A DNA stretch of 64,000 bases, taken from the NCBI RefSeq assembly GCF_945956965.1, contig NZ_CAMFJS010000004.1:154505-218504 (forward strand), written 5' to 3'. This DNA comes from an uncultured Roseateles sp. (GTDB taxonomy: Bacteria > Pseudomonadota > Gammaproteobacteria > Burkholderiales > Burkholderiaceae_C). The notes below the pieces were generated by a model. It made no database searches, had not been told where the DNA came from, and saw only the letters and a program-made list of their open reading frames with translations. Positions 56,878 to 64,000 of the stretch are shown here, piece by piece (positions within the stretch are counted from its first letter, which is position 1; the number at the start of each line of letters is the position of its first letter). Position numbers and translations under genes: made by a program.

Positions 56878-57419
56878 GCAACTGGGCTTGGTTCGGCTGG
56901 GGCCTGGCGGCGATTTTGCTGTTCTGGGGCATAGGCGCCTACAACCGGGTGATGAGCTTGCGCAATGGCATTGCCACCGCCTTCGCGCAGCTGGATTTGC
57001 ACCTTGCCGAGCGCGCCCGCTTGTGCGCCAAGCTGCTGGAACTCTTGCGCCCCTTGCTGCCCAACGAGCAAGCCACGTTCGCGGCCCTGGAGACGGCGCA
57101 GACCGAGACGCAGACCCTGGCGCAAGCCGTGCGCAACAAGCCCTATGCCAGCGACCCGGTGGCCAGCTTGGCGGTGGCCAATGCGGTGCATGCGGCGGCG
57201 CTGACCCGGCTGATGTCCTTGCTGGACCACCATGCCGAGTTGCGCGAGCACATCGAGCTCTACGAACTGGTGGATGAGCTCAAGCTGGTGGAGCGCCAGC
57301 GCAGCTTTGCGCGCCAGCTCTTCAACCAGGCCGTGGGGCTTTACAACCAGGCGGTGTCGCAATTCCCGACCCGCGTGTTGGCCAGTCTCTACGGCTTTGG
57401 CGAGGCGCGCTCGCTCTAG
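56874..57419 (+). CDS. lemA: LemA family protein
   Basis: The 181-residue protein has one N-terminal membrane helix ('[19 protein letters not shown]', then '[20 protein letters not shown]'), followed by a helical bundle ending '[17 protein letters not shown]' and '[10 protein letters not shown]'. This is the LemA fold: an N-out anchor and a coiled cytoplasmic or periplasmic bundle of unknown function. The ATG overlaps the queC stop (ATGA at 56874-56877), so the two are co-translated. It ends 18 bp from the convergent BLUF gene. Confidence 0.88.
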   Translation: MSNWAWFGWGLAAILLFWGIGAYNRVMSLRNGIATAFAQLDLHLAERARLCAKLLELLRPLLPNEQATFAALETAQTETQTLAQAVRNKPYASDPVASLAVANAVHAAALTRLMSLLDHHAELREHIELYELVDELKLVERQRSFARQLFNQAVGLYNQAVSQFPTRVLASLYGFGEARSL

Positions 57420-57437
57420 CCGCAGGGTGGGTCAGTC

Positions 57438-57860
57438 TCAGGAGCAGACGATGGCGCCCGAGCTGACCAGTTCGTGGAACAGCGAGACCAGCGTCTTGCC
57501 GCTCATGCGGTAAGGGTCGAGCTTGGCGCTTTCCGAATATTTCAGCACCAGGCCGGGGTTGAGCCGCTGCAGGTTCACGCTGCCCATGGACCAGCCGGCG
57601 AACTGGCGTTCGCTGACTTCTTCGTAGCTGAGCAGAATCACATCGTGATGGCGGGTGTCGCTGACGATGGCTTTGTAGCGCGCGTTGATGGCGTCGCGCC
57701 CACCTTCGAGCACCTGGATGAAGATGCCATCGGCATAGCAGAGCAGGCCGGTGATGCCTTCGCTGGGATTGTGTTCGCGTGACTGCTTGAGGATGGTGGA
57801 CAGCGCGGCCTCGTCCATCGGGGTGTTGGCGCGGCTGGCGTAGAGAAGGCGGACTAGCAT
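57438..57860 (-). CDS. BLUF-domain blue-light sensor protein
   Basis: The 140-residue protein is almost a lone BLUF domain (FAD-based blue-light sensor). The key residues are Tyr7 in 'RLLYASRA', Asn31 in 'SREHNPSEGITGLL', Gln49 in 'IFIQVLEGG' and Trp in 'FAGWSMGSV'. Tyr and Gln form the light-switch hydrogen-bond network. The C-terminal 40 residues form an extra helix pair with no output domain, so signalling must use a partner protein. It lies 23 bp downstream of folE on the same strand, probably in the same operon. Confidence 0.93.
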   Translation of the reverse strand: MLVRLLYASRANTPMDEAALSTILKQSREHNPSEGITGLLCYADGIFIQVLEGGRDAINARYKAIVSDTRHHDVILLSYEEVSERQFAGWSMGSVNLQRLNPGLVLKYSESAKLDPYRMSGKTLVSLFHELVSSGAIVCS

Positions 57861-57883
57861 CGTGGAGGCTCCGGAAAAAGGCT

Positions 57884-58606
57884 TCAGTTCTTGACCAGTG
57901 ACAGGAACTCGCGGCGCAAATTGGGGTCCTTCAGGAAGGCGCCGCGCATCACGCTATTGATCATTTTTGTTTCGGTGTCCTTGACTCCGCGCCAGTGCAT
58001 ACAGAAGTGGTCGGCCTCCATCACCACACCCAGGCCGTCGGGCTGCACGCGTTCTTGCAACTCATTGGCCAGCATGGTGACGGCCTCTTCCTGGATTTGC
58101 GGCCGGCTCATGATCCATTCACAGATGCGCGAGTACTTGGACAAGCCGATCAGATTGGAATGCTCGTTCGGCAGCAGGCCGATCCAGACCCGGCCCATGA
58201 TGGGGCAGAGGTGGTGCGAGCAAGCGCTGCGCACGGTGATGGGGCCGACGATCATCAGCTCATTCAGGCGCGAGACATTGGGGAACTCGGTCACCGCCGG
58301 CGCGGCCTTGTAGCGGCCGGCAAAGACTTCGCGCACAAACATCTTGGCTACGCGCTTGGCGGTGTCCTGAGTGTTGTGGTCGCTGTCGGTGTCGATCACC
58401 AGAGCGCGCAAGACTTCTTGCATCTTGGCCTGCACCTCGGCCTGCAGCGCGTCGAGTTCGCCTTCTTCGATGAAGGCGGCGATATTGTCATTGGCGTGAT
58501 GGCGGCAGCCGGCGGCCAGCAGGCGATAGCGCACCCGCTCTGACGCCGGCAGGGCGGCCAATTCGGCTTGGCTGAGGGTGGGCTTGGGTGTGGAGGCGCC
58601 AGTCAT
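57884..58606 (-). CDS. folE: GTP cyclohydrolase I
   Basis: The enzyme converts GTP to 7,8-dihydroneopterin triphosphate, precursor of folate and of queuosine. The 240-residue protein contains the family motifs 'TQDTAKRVAKMF', 'SACSHHLCPIMG' (zinc ligands Cys and His), 'IGLSKYSRICEW' and 'VVMEADHFCMHWRGVKD'. The ATG at 58606 (MTGASTPKP) is used; in-frame sequence further upstream is not conserved in character. It heads a two-gene unit with BLUF, and is divergent from rsmB. An 8-bp inverted repeat (58694-58701/58724-58731) lies in the divergent region. Confidence 0.95.
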   Translation of the reverse strand: MTGASTPKPTLSQAELAALPASERVRYRLLAAGCRHHANDNIAAFIEEGELDALQAEVQAKMQEVLRALVIDTDSDHNTQDTAKRVAKMFVREVFAGRYKAAPAVTEFPNVSRLNELMIVGPITVRSACSHHLCPIMGRVWIGLLPNEHSNLIGLSKYSRICEWIMSRPQIQEEAVTMLANELQERVQPDGLGVVMEADHFCMHWRGVKDTETKMINSVMRGAFLKDPNLRREFLSLVKN

Positions 58607-58693
58607 GGTGTGTGTCTTTATGAGTCGAGGCAGTGTGGGGGCATTGTGTCCGGATTGCAAAGCCCGTGCATTTGCCGGGTAAGTGATTGGGCG

Positions 58694-58731
58694 CATGGCG
58701 CTGCGAAGACCGCTGTGTCGCTCGCGCCATG
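58694..58731. promoter_or_regulatory. 8-bp inverted repeat in the folE-rsmB divergent region
   Basis: CATGGCGC (58694-58701) and GCGCCATG (58724-58731) are perfect inverted copies 22 bp apart. Spacing fits two operator half-sites or a leader hairpin. No known consensus was matched. Confidence 0.4.
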
Positions 58732-58816
58732 CCAAAAGCGCATGCCTGAGACATGACTTGGATTTTGGCGCTGCCCTACACTGCCGGGCGTGTCTGCACC
58801 TACTTCATCCTCCTCA

Positions 58817-60154
58817 ATGTCCCAAGCCGCCTTGGCGCCCCCGCTGCAACGCCTGCTGGCCGAGGTGGCCCAGGCCATTCAAGCCGTGCGTGCGGGCCGC
58901 TCGCTCACCGAGGTGCTGGCGCGCTGCCCCACCGAGCTGCGCCCGGGCACTCAAGCTCTGAGTTTTTATGTGCTGCGCCTGCTCGCGAGTGCGGAGGGCG
59001 CACGCAAGCTGCTGGCGCCAAAAGCCCCGCCGCCCAAGGTGGAGGGTCTGCTGTTGTGCGCCCTGGCTTTGCTATGGCCCAGCGATGCGGCGCCTTACGA
59101 CGCCTACACGGTGGTGGACCAAGCCGTCAGCGCCGTGCGCAAGCGCCTGCCGGCCAGCGCCGGCTTCGTCAACGCGGTCTTGCGGCGCTTTTTGCGCGAG
59201 CGTGAGGCCATCGTCAGCGCCGTCTGCGCCGACCCGGTGGCGGCTTTCAATCACCCGGCCTGGTGGATCGCCCGCCTGCAGCAAGACTGGCCCGAGCATT
59301 GGCAAGCCATTCTTGCGGCCAATAACGAACATCCGCCGATGAGCTTGCGGGTCAATGCCCAGCACGGCTCGGCGGCCGACTATGTGCAGCGCCTGGCCGA
59401 TGTGGGCATTGCTGCCCGCGTGCTGGGCCCCTTGGCGCCGCAGGCGGTGGTGCTGGCGCGTGCCGTGCCGGTGACGGCCTTGCCGGGTTTTGCGGCCGGC
59501 GAGGTGTCGGTGCAAGACGCCGCTGCGCAGTTGGCCGGCGCCTTGCTGGTGCAGCCCCACGGCGAGCTGGCGGCGCTGCCTGCACATGCGCGGGTGTTGG
59601 ACGCCTGCTCGGCCCCCGGTGGCAAGACCGCCCATGTGCTGGAGCTGGGCGACTTTGACCTGATGGCGCTGGACAGCGATGCCAAGCGCCTGCAGCGGGT
59701 GCAGGAGAACCTCAACCGCCTTGGCCAGCGCGCCACCCTGAAGGCCGCGGATGCCCGCCTGCCGGACAGCTGGTGGCATGGCCAAGCCTTTGACGCCATC
59801 TTGCTGGACGCGCCCTGTAGCGCCTCGGGCATCGTGCGCCGCCACCCTGATGTGCGCTGGCTGCGCCGCGAGTCCGACATTGCGCAGCTGGCCCTGATTC
59901 AAAGCGAATTGCTGGACGCCTTGTGGCCCTTGCTCAAGCCGGGCGGGCGCTTGGTCTACGCCACTTGCTCGATCTTCAAGGCCGAGGGCCAGCAGCAAAT
60001 CGACGCATTTTTGCAACGTCAGCCCGACGCCAAGGCCCATGATGTGCCCGGCGTGACCGGCCATTTGCTGCCCCTCGCTCACAATGGGGCCGATGCTCAA
60101 GCCGGGCCCGCCGTGCTGGATGGTTTCTACTACGCCTTGCTGAGCAAGTCCTGA
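58817..60154 (+). CDS. rsmB: 16S rRNA (cytosine967-C5)-methyltransferase
   Basis: RsmB methylates C967 of 16S rRNA. The 445-residue protein has an N-terminal NusB-like helical domain (about 1-140) and a SAM-dependent methyltransferase domain with 'VLDACSAPGGKTAHVLE' (SAM binding), 'ALDSDAKRLQRVQENLNRL', 'ILLDAPCSASGIVRRHPD' and 'VYATCSIFKAEG', whose cysteines (PCS and TCS) are the paired catalytic residues. The ATG at 58817 is used; a GTG at 58790 would add nine Ser/Thr-rich residues. It begins the conserved rsmB-DUF4390-ntrY-ntrX block. Confidence 0.95.
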   Translation: MSQAALAPPLQRLLAEVAQAIQAVRAGRSLTEVLARCPTELRPGTQALSFYVLRLLASAEGARKLLAPKAPPPKVEGLLLCALALLWPSDAAPYDAYTVVDQAVSAVRKRLPASAGFVNAVLRRFLREREAIVSAVCADPVAAFNHPAWWIARLQQDWPEHWQAILAANNEHPPMSLRVNAQHGSAADYVQRLADVGIAARVLGPLAPQAVVLARAVPVTALPGFAAGEVSVQDAAAQLAGALLVQPHGELAALPAHARVLDACSAPGGKTAHVLELGDFDLMALDSDAKRLQRVQENLNRLGQRATLKAADARLPDSWWHGQAFDAILLDAPCSASGIVRRHPDVRWLRRESDIAQLALIQSELLDALWPLLKPGGRLVYATCSIFKAEGQQQIDAFLQRQPDAKAHDVPGVTGHLLPLAHNGADAQAGPAVLDGFYYALLSKS

Positions 60155-60197
60155 TGGCGCGATTGGCGCTTCTTCGTTAATTTTCGGTTTCTGTCCA

Positions 60198-60848
60198 TTG
60201 AGATTGCTCGGTCTGTCATCTGCCAGTTCAGCCTCTTTCCCCCGGGTGCTTCGGCCTTGGGTGAGCGTTGGCATGGCTGTGCTGCTGGCGCTGGCTGTGT
60301 TGATGGCGACGGTGTTGCCGGCCCAGGCCGCGCAAGCCCAGGGCGTGGAGCTGAGCCAGATCAGCACGACAAAGTCGGAAGACGGCCTGGAGCTGAGCTT
60401 CAGTACCCGCTTCACGCTCTCGGCGGCGGTGGAAGATGCCTTGATGAAGGGCGTGCCGGTCTACTTTGCGGCCGATGTGACGGTGCTGCGCAGCCGCTGG
60501 TACTGGCGTGATGTGCGCGCCGCGCGGGCTTCGCGCAGCTGGCGGCTGGAGTGGAAGTCACTGACGCGCCAGTTCCGTGTCAGCACCGAAGGCCTGAACC
60601 GCAATTACGCCAGCCTCAGCGAGGCCTTGAGTTCGCTGCGCGGCGCCGCCAGCTGGCATGTGGCCGACCTCAAAGACATCGAGGACGATGGCCGCTACTA
60701 CCTCGAATTCAGTTACCGGCTGGACACCAGCCAACTGCCCAAGCCCATGCAAATCGGGCTGGGCTCGCCCCAGGGCTGGGGTTTGAATGTGGAGCACACC
60801 TTCACCCTCAACCCTGACTTCAGCCTGCGCACTGCTGCCGGTTCCTGA
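60198..60848 (+). CDS. DUF4390-domain exported protein
   Basis: The 216-residue protein has a signal peptide ('VGMAVLLALAVLMATVLPAQA') and the DUF4390 domain, a beta-rich region with 'GLELSFSTRFTLSAAVEDAL', 'YFAADVTVLRSRWYW' and 'YYLEFSYRLDTSQLPKP'. DUF4390 is almost always encoded beside ntrYX in betaproteobacteria, and its function is unknown; it may be a periplasmic partner of the sensor NtrY. The start is uncertain: TTG 60198 is given, while GTG 60246 would give a typical signal peptide. Its stop is 3 bp before ntrY. Confidence 0.88.
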   Translation: MRLLGLSSASSASFPRVLRPWVSVGMAVLLALAVLMATVLPAQAAQAQGVELSQISTTKSEDGLELSFSTRFTLSAAVEDALMKGVPVYFAADVTVLRSRWYWRDVRAARASRSWRLEWKSLTRQFRVSTEGLNRNYASLSEALSSLRGAASWHVADLKDIEDDGRYYLEFSYRLDTSQLPKPMQIGLGSPQGWGLNVEHTFTLNPDFSLRTAAGS

Positions 60849-60851
60849 TCG

Positions 60852-63119
60852 ATGAGCAAAGCCGCGCGGTGGGCATGGGTCATCTCAATGGTGGCCGTGA
60901 CGGGGGTTTGCGGTGTGCTGGCCTTCTTGCTGTCCATCGGCGCGACCTCGCAGCGCGGCTTTCTGGAGCGGCATTCGGTCTGGCTGTTCTGGGTCAATGC
61001 CGTGGTCGCCACGGTGCTGGTGCTGGTGATCAGCGGCGCGGCCATTCGCCTGGCCCTGCGGGTGCGCAGCGGCAAGTTCGGCAGCCGCTTGTTGATGAAG
61101 CTGGCCGGCATCTTTGCCCTGGTGGGCGTGGTGCCGGGGGTGCTGATCTACGGCGTGTCCTACCAATTCGTGAATCGCAGCATCGACAGCTGGTTTGATG
61201 TGCGCTTGGCCAGTGCCCTGGACGCCGGCCTGAATCTGGGCCGCGGCACTTTGGACGAACTGGCTAGCGACCTGGCCAAGAAGACCCGTGAAGCGGCCGA
61301 CCATCTGGCCGAGCGTGATGCCAACCTGCCGCAGCCTCTGGCGCTGAACCGCCTGCGCGAGCAAATGGGTTTGCGCACCGTGGCCCTGGTGGGCAGCAAT
61401 GGGCAAATCATTTTGTCGGCCGGTGGTGACACCAGTGTGTTGAGCCCCGAGCGGCCGTCTGAGAGCATGCTGCGCCAAGCGCGCAGCAGCCTGGCATTCA
61501 GCCAGCTGGAGGGCCTGGAAGACGAAGCCCTGGCCCTGCAAGGCCAGGCGCAGATCCGCGCCCTGGCGCTGCTGCCCAGCACCGATCTGCGCCTGGGCGA
61601 CAGCAGCGGGGCCGAGCGCTATTTGATGATGGTGCGGCGCATCCCGCCCACCGTGTTGCGCAATGCCCTGGCCGTGCAAGCCGCCAGCAGCGAGTATCAG
61701 CAGCGCGCCCTGGAGCGCGACGGCCTGCGCCGGATGTATCTGGGCACGCTGACCCTGGCCCTGGTGCTGGCCGTGTTTGCCGCGCTGCTGCTGGCCGTCA
61801 CGCTGGGCAATCAGCTGGCGCGGCCCTTGCTGCTCTTGGCCGAGGGCGTGCGCCAAGTGGCCCGCGGTGACTTGAGCCGCAAACCCATGCTGAGTTCGCG
61901 CGATGAGTTGAGCGGCCTGACCCGGTCTTTTGCCGACATGACCGAGCAGCTCTCGGACGCCCGCGCGATGGTGGAGCGCAGCGTGGCCGAGCTGGAAGGC
62001 GCCCGCACCAATCTGCAAACCATTCTGGATAACCTCACCGCTGGCGTGATCGTGTTTGACGCGCAGCAGCACATCGACACCGTCAACCCCGGCGCCACTC
62101 GCATCCTGCGCCTGCCGCTGTCGGCTTACCGTGGCCGCCGCCTGGACGAAGTGCCGCAGCTGCAGGCCTTTGCCCAATCGGTGTGGCAGCGTTTTGATCA
62201 ATACAACCCCGAGGCGGGCGAGCGCGACCATTGGCAAGACGCTTTCGAGCTTCAGGTCGAAGCCGGCCAAGACGTGCTGACCCTCCTGGTGCGCGGCGCC
62301 CAGCTGCCACAGGGCGCGCGCCTGATGGTGTTCGACGACATCTCCGAAGTGGTGTCGGCCCAGCGCTCGGCCGCCTGGAGCGAGGTGGCGCGGCGCCTGG
62401 CGCATGAGATCAAGAATCCGCTCACGCCGATTCAGCTCTCGGCCGAGCGTTTGCAGCACAAGCTCGAGGCCAAGCTCGAAGGGCCAGATCAAGCCATGCT
62501 GGTGCGCTCGGTGGCGACCATCGTCAACCAAGTGCAGTCGATGAAGCAGTTGGTCAACGAGTTCCGCGACTACGCCCGCCTGCCGTCTGCCAATCTGAAA
62601 AACCTGGATCTCAATGCCTTGGTGAGCGAGGTGCTAACCCTGTACTCACAGGCCCAGGAAGCCGGCCGTTTGCGCGCCGAATTGGCCCTGGCACCCATGC
62701 AAATCAAGGGCGACGCTAGCCAATTGCGGCAAGTCATTCACAACTTGGTACAGAATGCGCTTGATGCCGTGCAAGACCGCGCCGATGGACAGGTGCTGGT
62801 GCGAACCCAGCAAGCCTTTACCGAGGCCGGAGAGCCACGCGCCCTGCGCCTGCTGATCAGCGATAACGGCGCGGGTTTTGCCGAAAAAGTGTTGAAACGC
62901 GCCTTCGAACCTTATGTCACGACCAAGACCAAAGGAACCGGCTTGGGCCTGGCGGTGGTGAAAAAAATCGCCGATGAACACGGCGCGCGCATCCGTCTGG
63001 CCAACCTTCATTTAGAGGGTGACGAGACGGCGGCCGTGATAGGTGCACAAGTTTCGTTATCATTTTCAAAACTCGCGACTGCAGCGGCCGACGGCGGCAC
63101 TGCCCAAAAACAAGAGTGA
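60852..63119 (+). CDS. ntrY: NtrY-type membrane sensor histidine kinase
   Basis: NtrY senses nitrogen or redox state and phosphorylates NtrX. The 755-residue protein has several membrane helices in the first 120 residues and again near 300-325, a periplasmic domain between them, and HAMP ('GNQLARPLLLLAEGVRQVA'). A PAS domain is at about 390-500. HisKA has 'RRLAHEIKNPLTPIQLSAER' (H518), and the HATPase has 'NLVQNALDAV', 'DNGAGFAEKV' and 'KGTGLGLAVV'. The ATG at 60852 is 3 bp after DUF4390, and ntrX starts 11 bp after its stop. Confidence 0.95.
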   Translation: MSKAARWAWVISMVAVTGVCGVLAFLLSIGATSQRGFLERHSVWLFWVNAVVATVLVLVISGAAIRLALRVRSGKFGSRLLMKLAGIFALVGVVPGVLIYGVSYQFVNRSIDSWFDVRLASALDAGLNLGRGTLDELASDLAKKTREAADHLAERDANLPQPLALNRLREQMGLRTVALVGSNGQIILSAGGDTSVLSPERPSESMLRQARSSLAFSQLEGLEDEALALQGQAQIRALALLPSTDLRLGDSSGAERYLMMVRRIPPTVLRNALAVQAASSEYQQRALERDGLRRMYLGTLTLALVLAVFAALLLAVTLGNQLARPLLLLAEGVRQVARGDLSRKPMLSSRDELSGLTRSFADMTEQLSDARAMVERSVAELEGARTNLQTILDNLTAGVIVFDAQQHIDTVNPGATRILRLPLSAYRGRRLDEVPQLQAFAQSVWQRFDQYNPEAGERDHWQDAFELQVEAGQDVLTLLVRGAQLPQGARLMVFDDISEVVSAQRSAAWSEVARRLAHEIKNPLTPIQLSAERLQHKLEAKLEGPDQAMLVRSVATIVNQVQSMKQLVNEFRDYARLPSANLKNLDLNALVSEVLTLYSQAQEAGRLRAELALAPMQIKGDASQLRQVIHNLVQNALDAVQDRADGQVLVRTQQAFTEAGEPRALRLLISDNGAGFAEKVLKRAFEPYVTTKTKGTGLGLAVVKKIADEHGARIRLANLHLEGDETAAVIGAQVSLSFSKLATAAADGGTAQKQE

Positions 63120-63130
63120 ACTAGGACTCC

Positions 63131-63844
63131 ATGGCAACAATTCTTGTAGTCGACGACGAACTGGGCATACGCGCCCTCTTGTCTGAAATCCTCACCGATG
63201 AGGGCCACACGATCGAACTGGCCGAGAACGCCGCGCAGGCGCGCGCCGCCCGCGAGCGCGCCCGCCCCGACCTCGTCCTGCTGGACATCTGGATGCCCGA
63301 CGTTGACGGCGTCACCCTGCTCAAAGAATGGGGCGGTGCCGGCCTGCTGACCATGCCCGTCATCATGATGAGCGGCCACGGCACCATCGACACCGCGGTG
63401 GAGGCCACCAAGGTCGGCGCCATCGCCTTCTTGGAAAAGCCCATCACCTTGCAAAAGCTGCTGCGCGCGGTGGAGCAGGCCCTGGTCAAAGTGGCCCCGC
63501 GCCCCGCGCCAGCACCGATGGGCGCGCCGCTGAGCTACACCCGCAGCGACAACATCAGCCCGGTCTACCCGGTGGCCGCGCCCGTGCACGGCTCCACCAT
63601 CAATTCCATGCCCTCGGCGCCGCAGATGGGTATCGCCTCCGAGCAAATTTTCGAACTGGACCGCCCCCTGCGCGAAGCCCGCGACGCCTTTGAGAAGAGC
63701 TACTTCGAGTTCCATCTCGCTAAAGAAAACGGCTCCATGACCCGCGTGGCCGAGAAAACCGGCCTGGAACGCACCCATCTGTACCGCAAGCTCAAGCAGC
63801 TCGGTGTCGATTTAAGTAGAAATAAACGCGGATCTGGTGTTTGA
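63131..63844 (+). CDS. ntrX: NtrX-type response regulator lacking the AAA+ domain
   Basis: The 237-residue protein has a REC domain with acidic residues in 'ILVVDDELGIR', phospho-acceptor Asp52 in 'LVLLDIWMPDVDG', and 'FLEKPITLQKLL'. A Pro/Ala/Ser-rich linker follows (about 120-180), then a Fis-type helix-turn-helix ('SMTRVAEKTGLERTHLYRKL'). The central sigma54-interacting AAA+ domain of canonical NtrX is absent, so it cannot activate sigma54 promoters in the usual way. The length is complete for this short form, known in Burkholderiales as I recall. It is translated 11 bp after ntrY. Confidence 0.92.
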   Translation: MATILVVDDELGIRALLSEILTDEGHTIELAENAAQARAARERARPDLVLLDIWMPDVDGVTLLKEWGGAGLLTMPVIMMSGHGTIDTAVEATKVGAIAFLEKPITLQKLLRAVEQALVKVAPRPAPAPMGAPLSYTRSDNISPVYPVAAPVHGSTINSMPSAPQMGIASEQIFELDRPLREARDAFEKSYFEFHLAKENGSMTRVAEKTGLERTHLYRKLKQLGVDLSRNKRGSGV

Positions 63845-63856
63845 TTGAAAAAATGG

Positions 63857-63865
63857 TGCTATAGT
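63857..63865 (+). promoter_or_regulatory. Extended -10 promoter candidate for tRNA-Phe
   Basis: TGCTATAGT (63857-63865) fits the TGnTATAAT extended -10 class. It would start transcription near 63872, 43 bp before the tRNA. No good -35 at standard spacing was found. Confidence 0.45.
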
Positions 63866-63870
63866 TGCGG

Positions 63871-63909
63871 TCTTCGCTGAGTTGCAGCGAAGAAGATCTG
63901 AAAAAGATC
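63871..63909 (+). other. Two hairpins in the tRNA-Phe leader
   Basis: TCTTCGCTG (63871-63879) pairs perfectly with CAGCGAAGA (63885-63893) across a 5-nt loop, then GATCT (63895-63899) pairs with AGATC (63905-63909). They lie between ntrX and the tRNA, within the presumed pre-tRNA 5' leader, and there is no T-tract. Confidence 0.6.
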
Positions 63910-63914
63910 AAGTT

Positions 63915-63990
63915 GGCCTGGTAGCTCAGTTGGTAGAGCAGCGGATTGAAAATCCGCGTGTCGGTGGTTCGATTCCGCCCCAGGCCACCA
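63915..63990 (+). tRNA. pheT-tRNA: tRNA-Phe(GAA)
   Basis: A 76-nt tRNA with encoded 3' CCA. The acceptor stem GGCCTGG pairs with CCAGGCC. The D arm is 'GCTCAGTTGGTAGAGC'. The anticodon stem-loop is CGGAT-TTGAAAA-ATCCG-type with GAA anticodon (Phe), and the T arm has 'GGTTCGATTCC'. It is complete and normal. The window ends 10 bp after it. Confidence 0.97.
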
Positions 63991-64000
63991 AATTACATTC

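Overview
The window is a dense, GC-rich stretch of bacterial chromosome, apparently from a betaproteobacterium of the order Burkholderiales, probably near Roseateles, Pelomonas or Rubrivivax. This is inferred from gene content: glnE divergent from a YhdP/AsmA-like giant followed by a nitrilase, rsmB-DUF4390-ntrY-short ntrX, a SET-birA block, UbiH, Tat and PEP-CTERM proteins. It is not a database result. About 48 protein genes and one tRNA-Phe are supported. No CRISPR array, prophage, rRNA or complete insertion sequence was seen.

Layout. 0-4 kb: a 5'-truncated solute-binding protein, a glutathione S-transferase, a Tat-type solute-binding protein and a DMT permease. 3.5-12 kb: glnE and a rhombosortase-like rhomboid protease on the minus strand, divergent from yhdP and a nitrilase-family amidase. 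12-19 kb: a lipoprotein, a DUF2185 protein, UbiH, an (Ala-Pro)n lipoprotein, a PhoD phosphatase and an aldo/keto reductase. 19-25 kb: two convergent GGDEF diguanylate cyclases and a MurU-like nucleotidyltransferase. 25-29 kb: two PEP-CTERM proteins with a 2OG-Fe(II) oxygenase between them. 29-34 kb: a PAS histidine kinase overlapping a response regulator with a degenerate HD-GYP domain, then a hemerythrin-like protein. 34-39 kb: transketolase, a duplicated-domain secreted protein and GAPDH. 39-46 kb: a subtilisin with a GlyGly-CTERM tail, a membrane-anchored SPOR-like protein, birA, a SET protein and topoisomerase III. 46-52.6 kb: an orphan histidine kinase, a three-gene secreted M48 protease unit, an AEC carrier and an acetyltransferase. 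52.6-53.6 kb: an AT-richer island with one unknown gene. 53.7-64 kb: proA, an MshEN-domain envelope protein, queC-lemA, folE-BLUF, rsmB-DUF4390-ntrYX and tRNA-Phe.

Themes. (1) Envelope sorting: a rhombosortase candidate, one GlyGly-CTERM protease that could be its substrate, and two PEP-CTERM proteins whose exosortase lies elsewhere. (2) Cyclic-di-GMP: two GGDEF enzymes with intact I-sites, a response regulator whose HD-GYP domain has lost metal ligands, and a stand-alone MshEN-like module fused to an exported domain. (3) Nitrogen and central metabolism: glnE, ntrYX, tkt, gap and proA. (4) GTP-derived cofactors: folE (followed by a BLUF blue-light sensor gene) and queC.

Limits: start codons were chosen by reading ribosome-binding sites and signal peptides by eye. 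Family names come from motif recognition, with no searches run. Hairpins were found by eye and no folding energies were computed.
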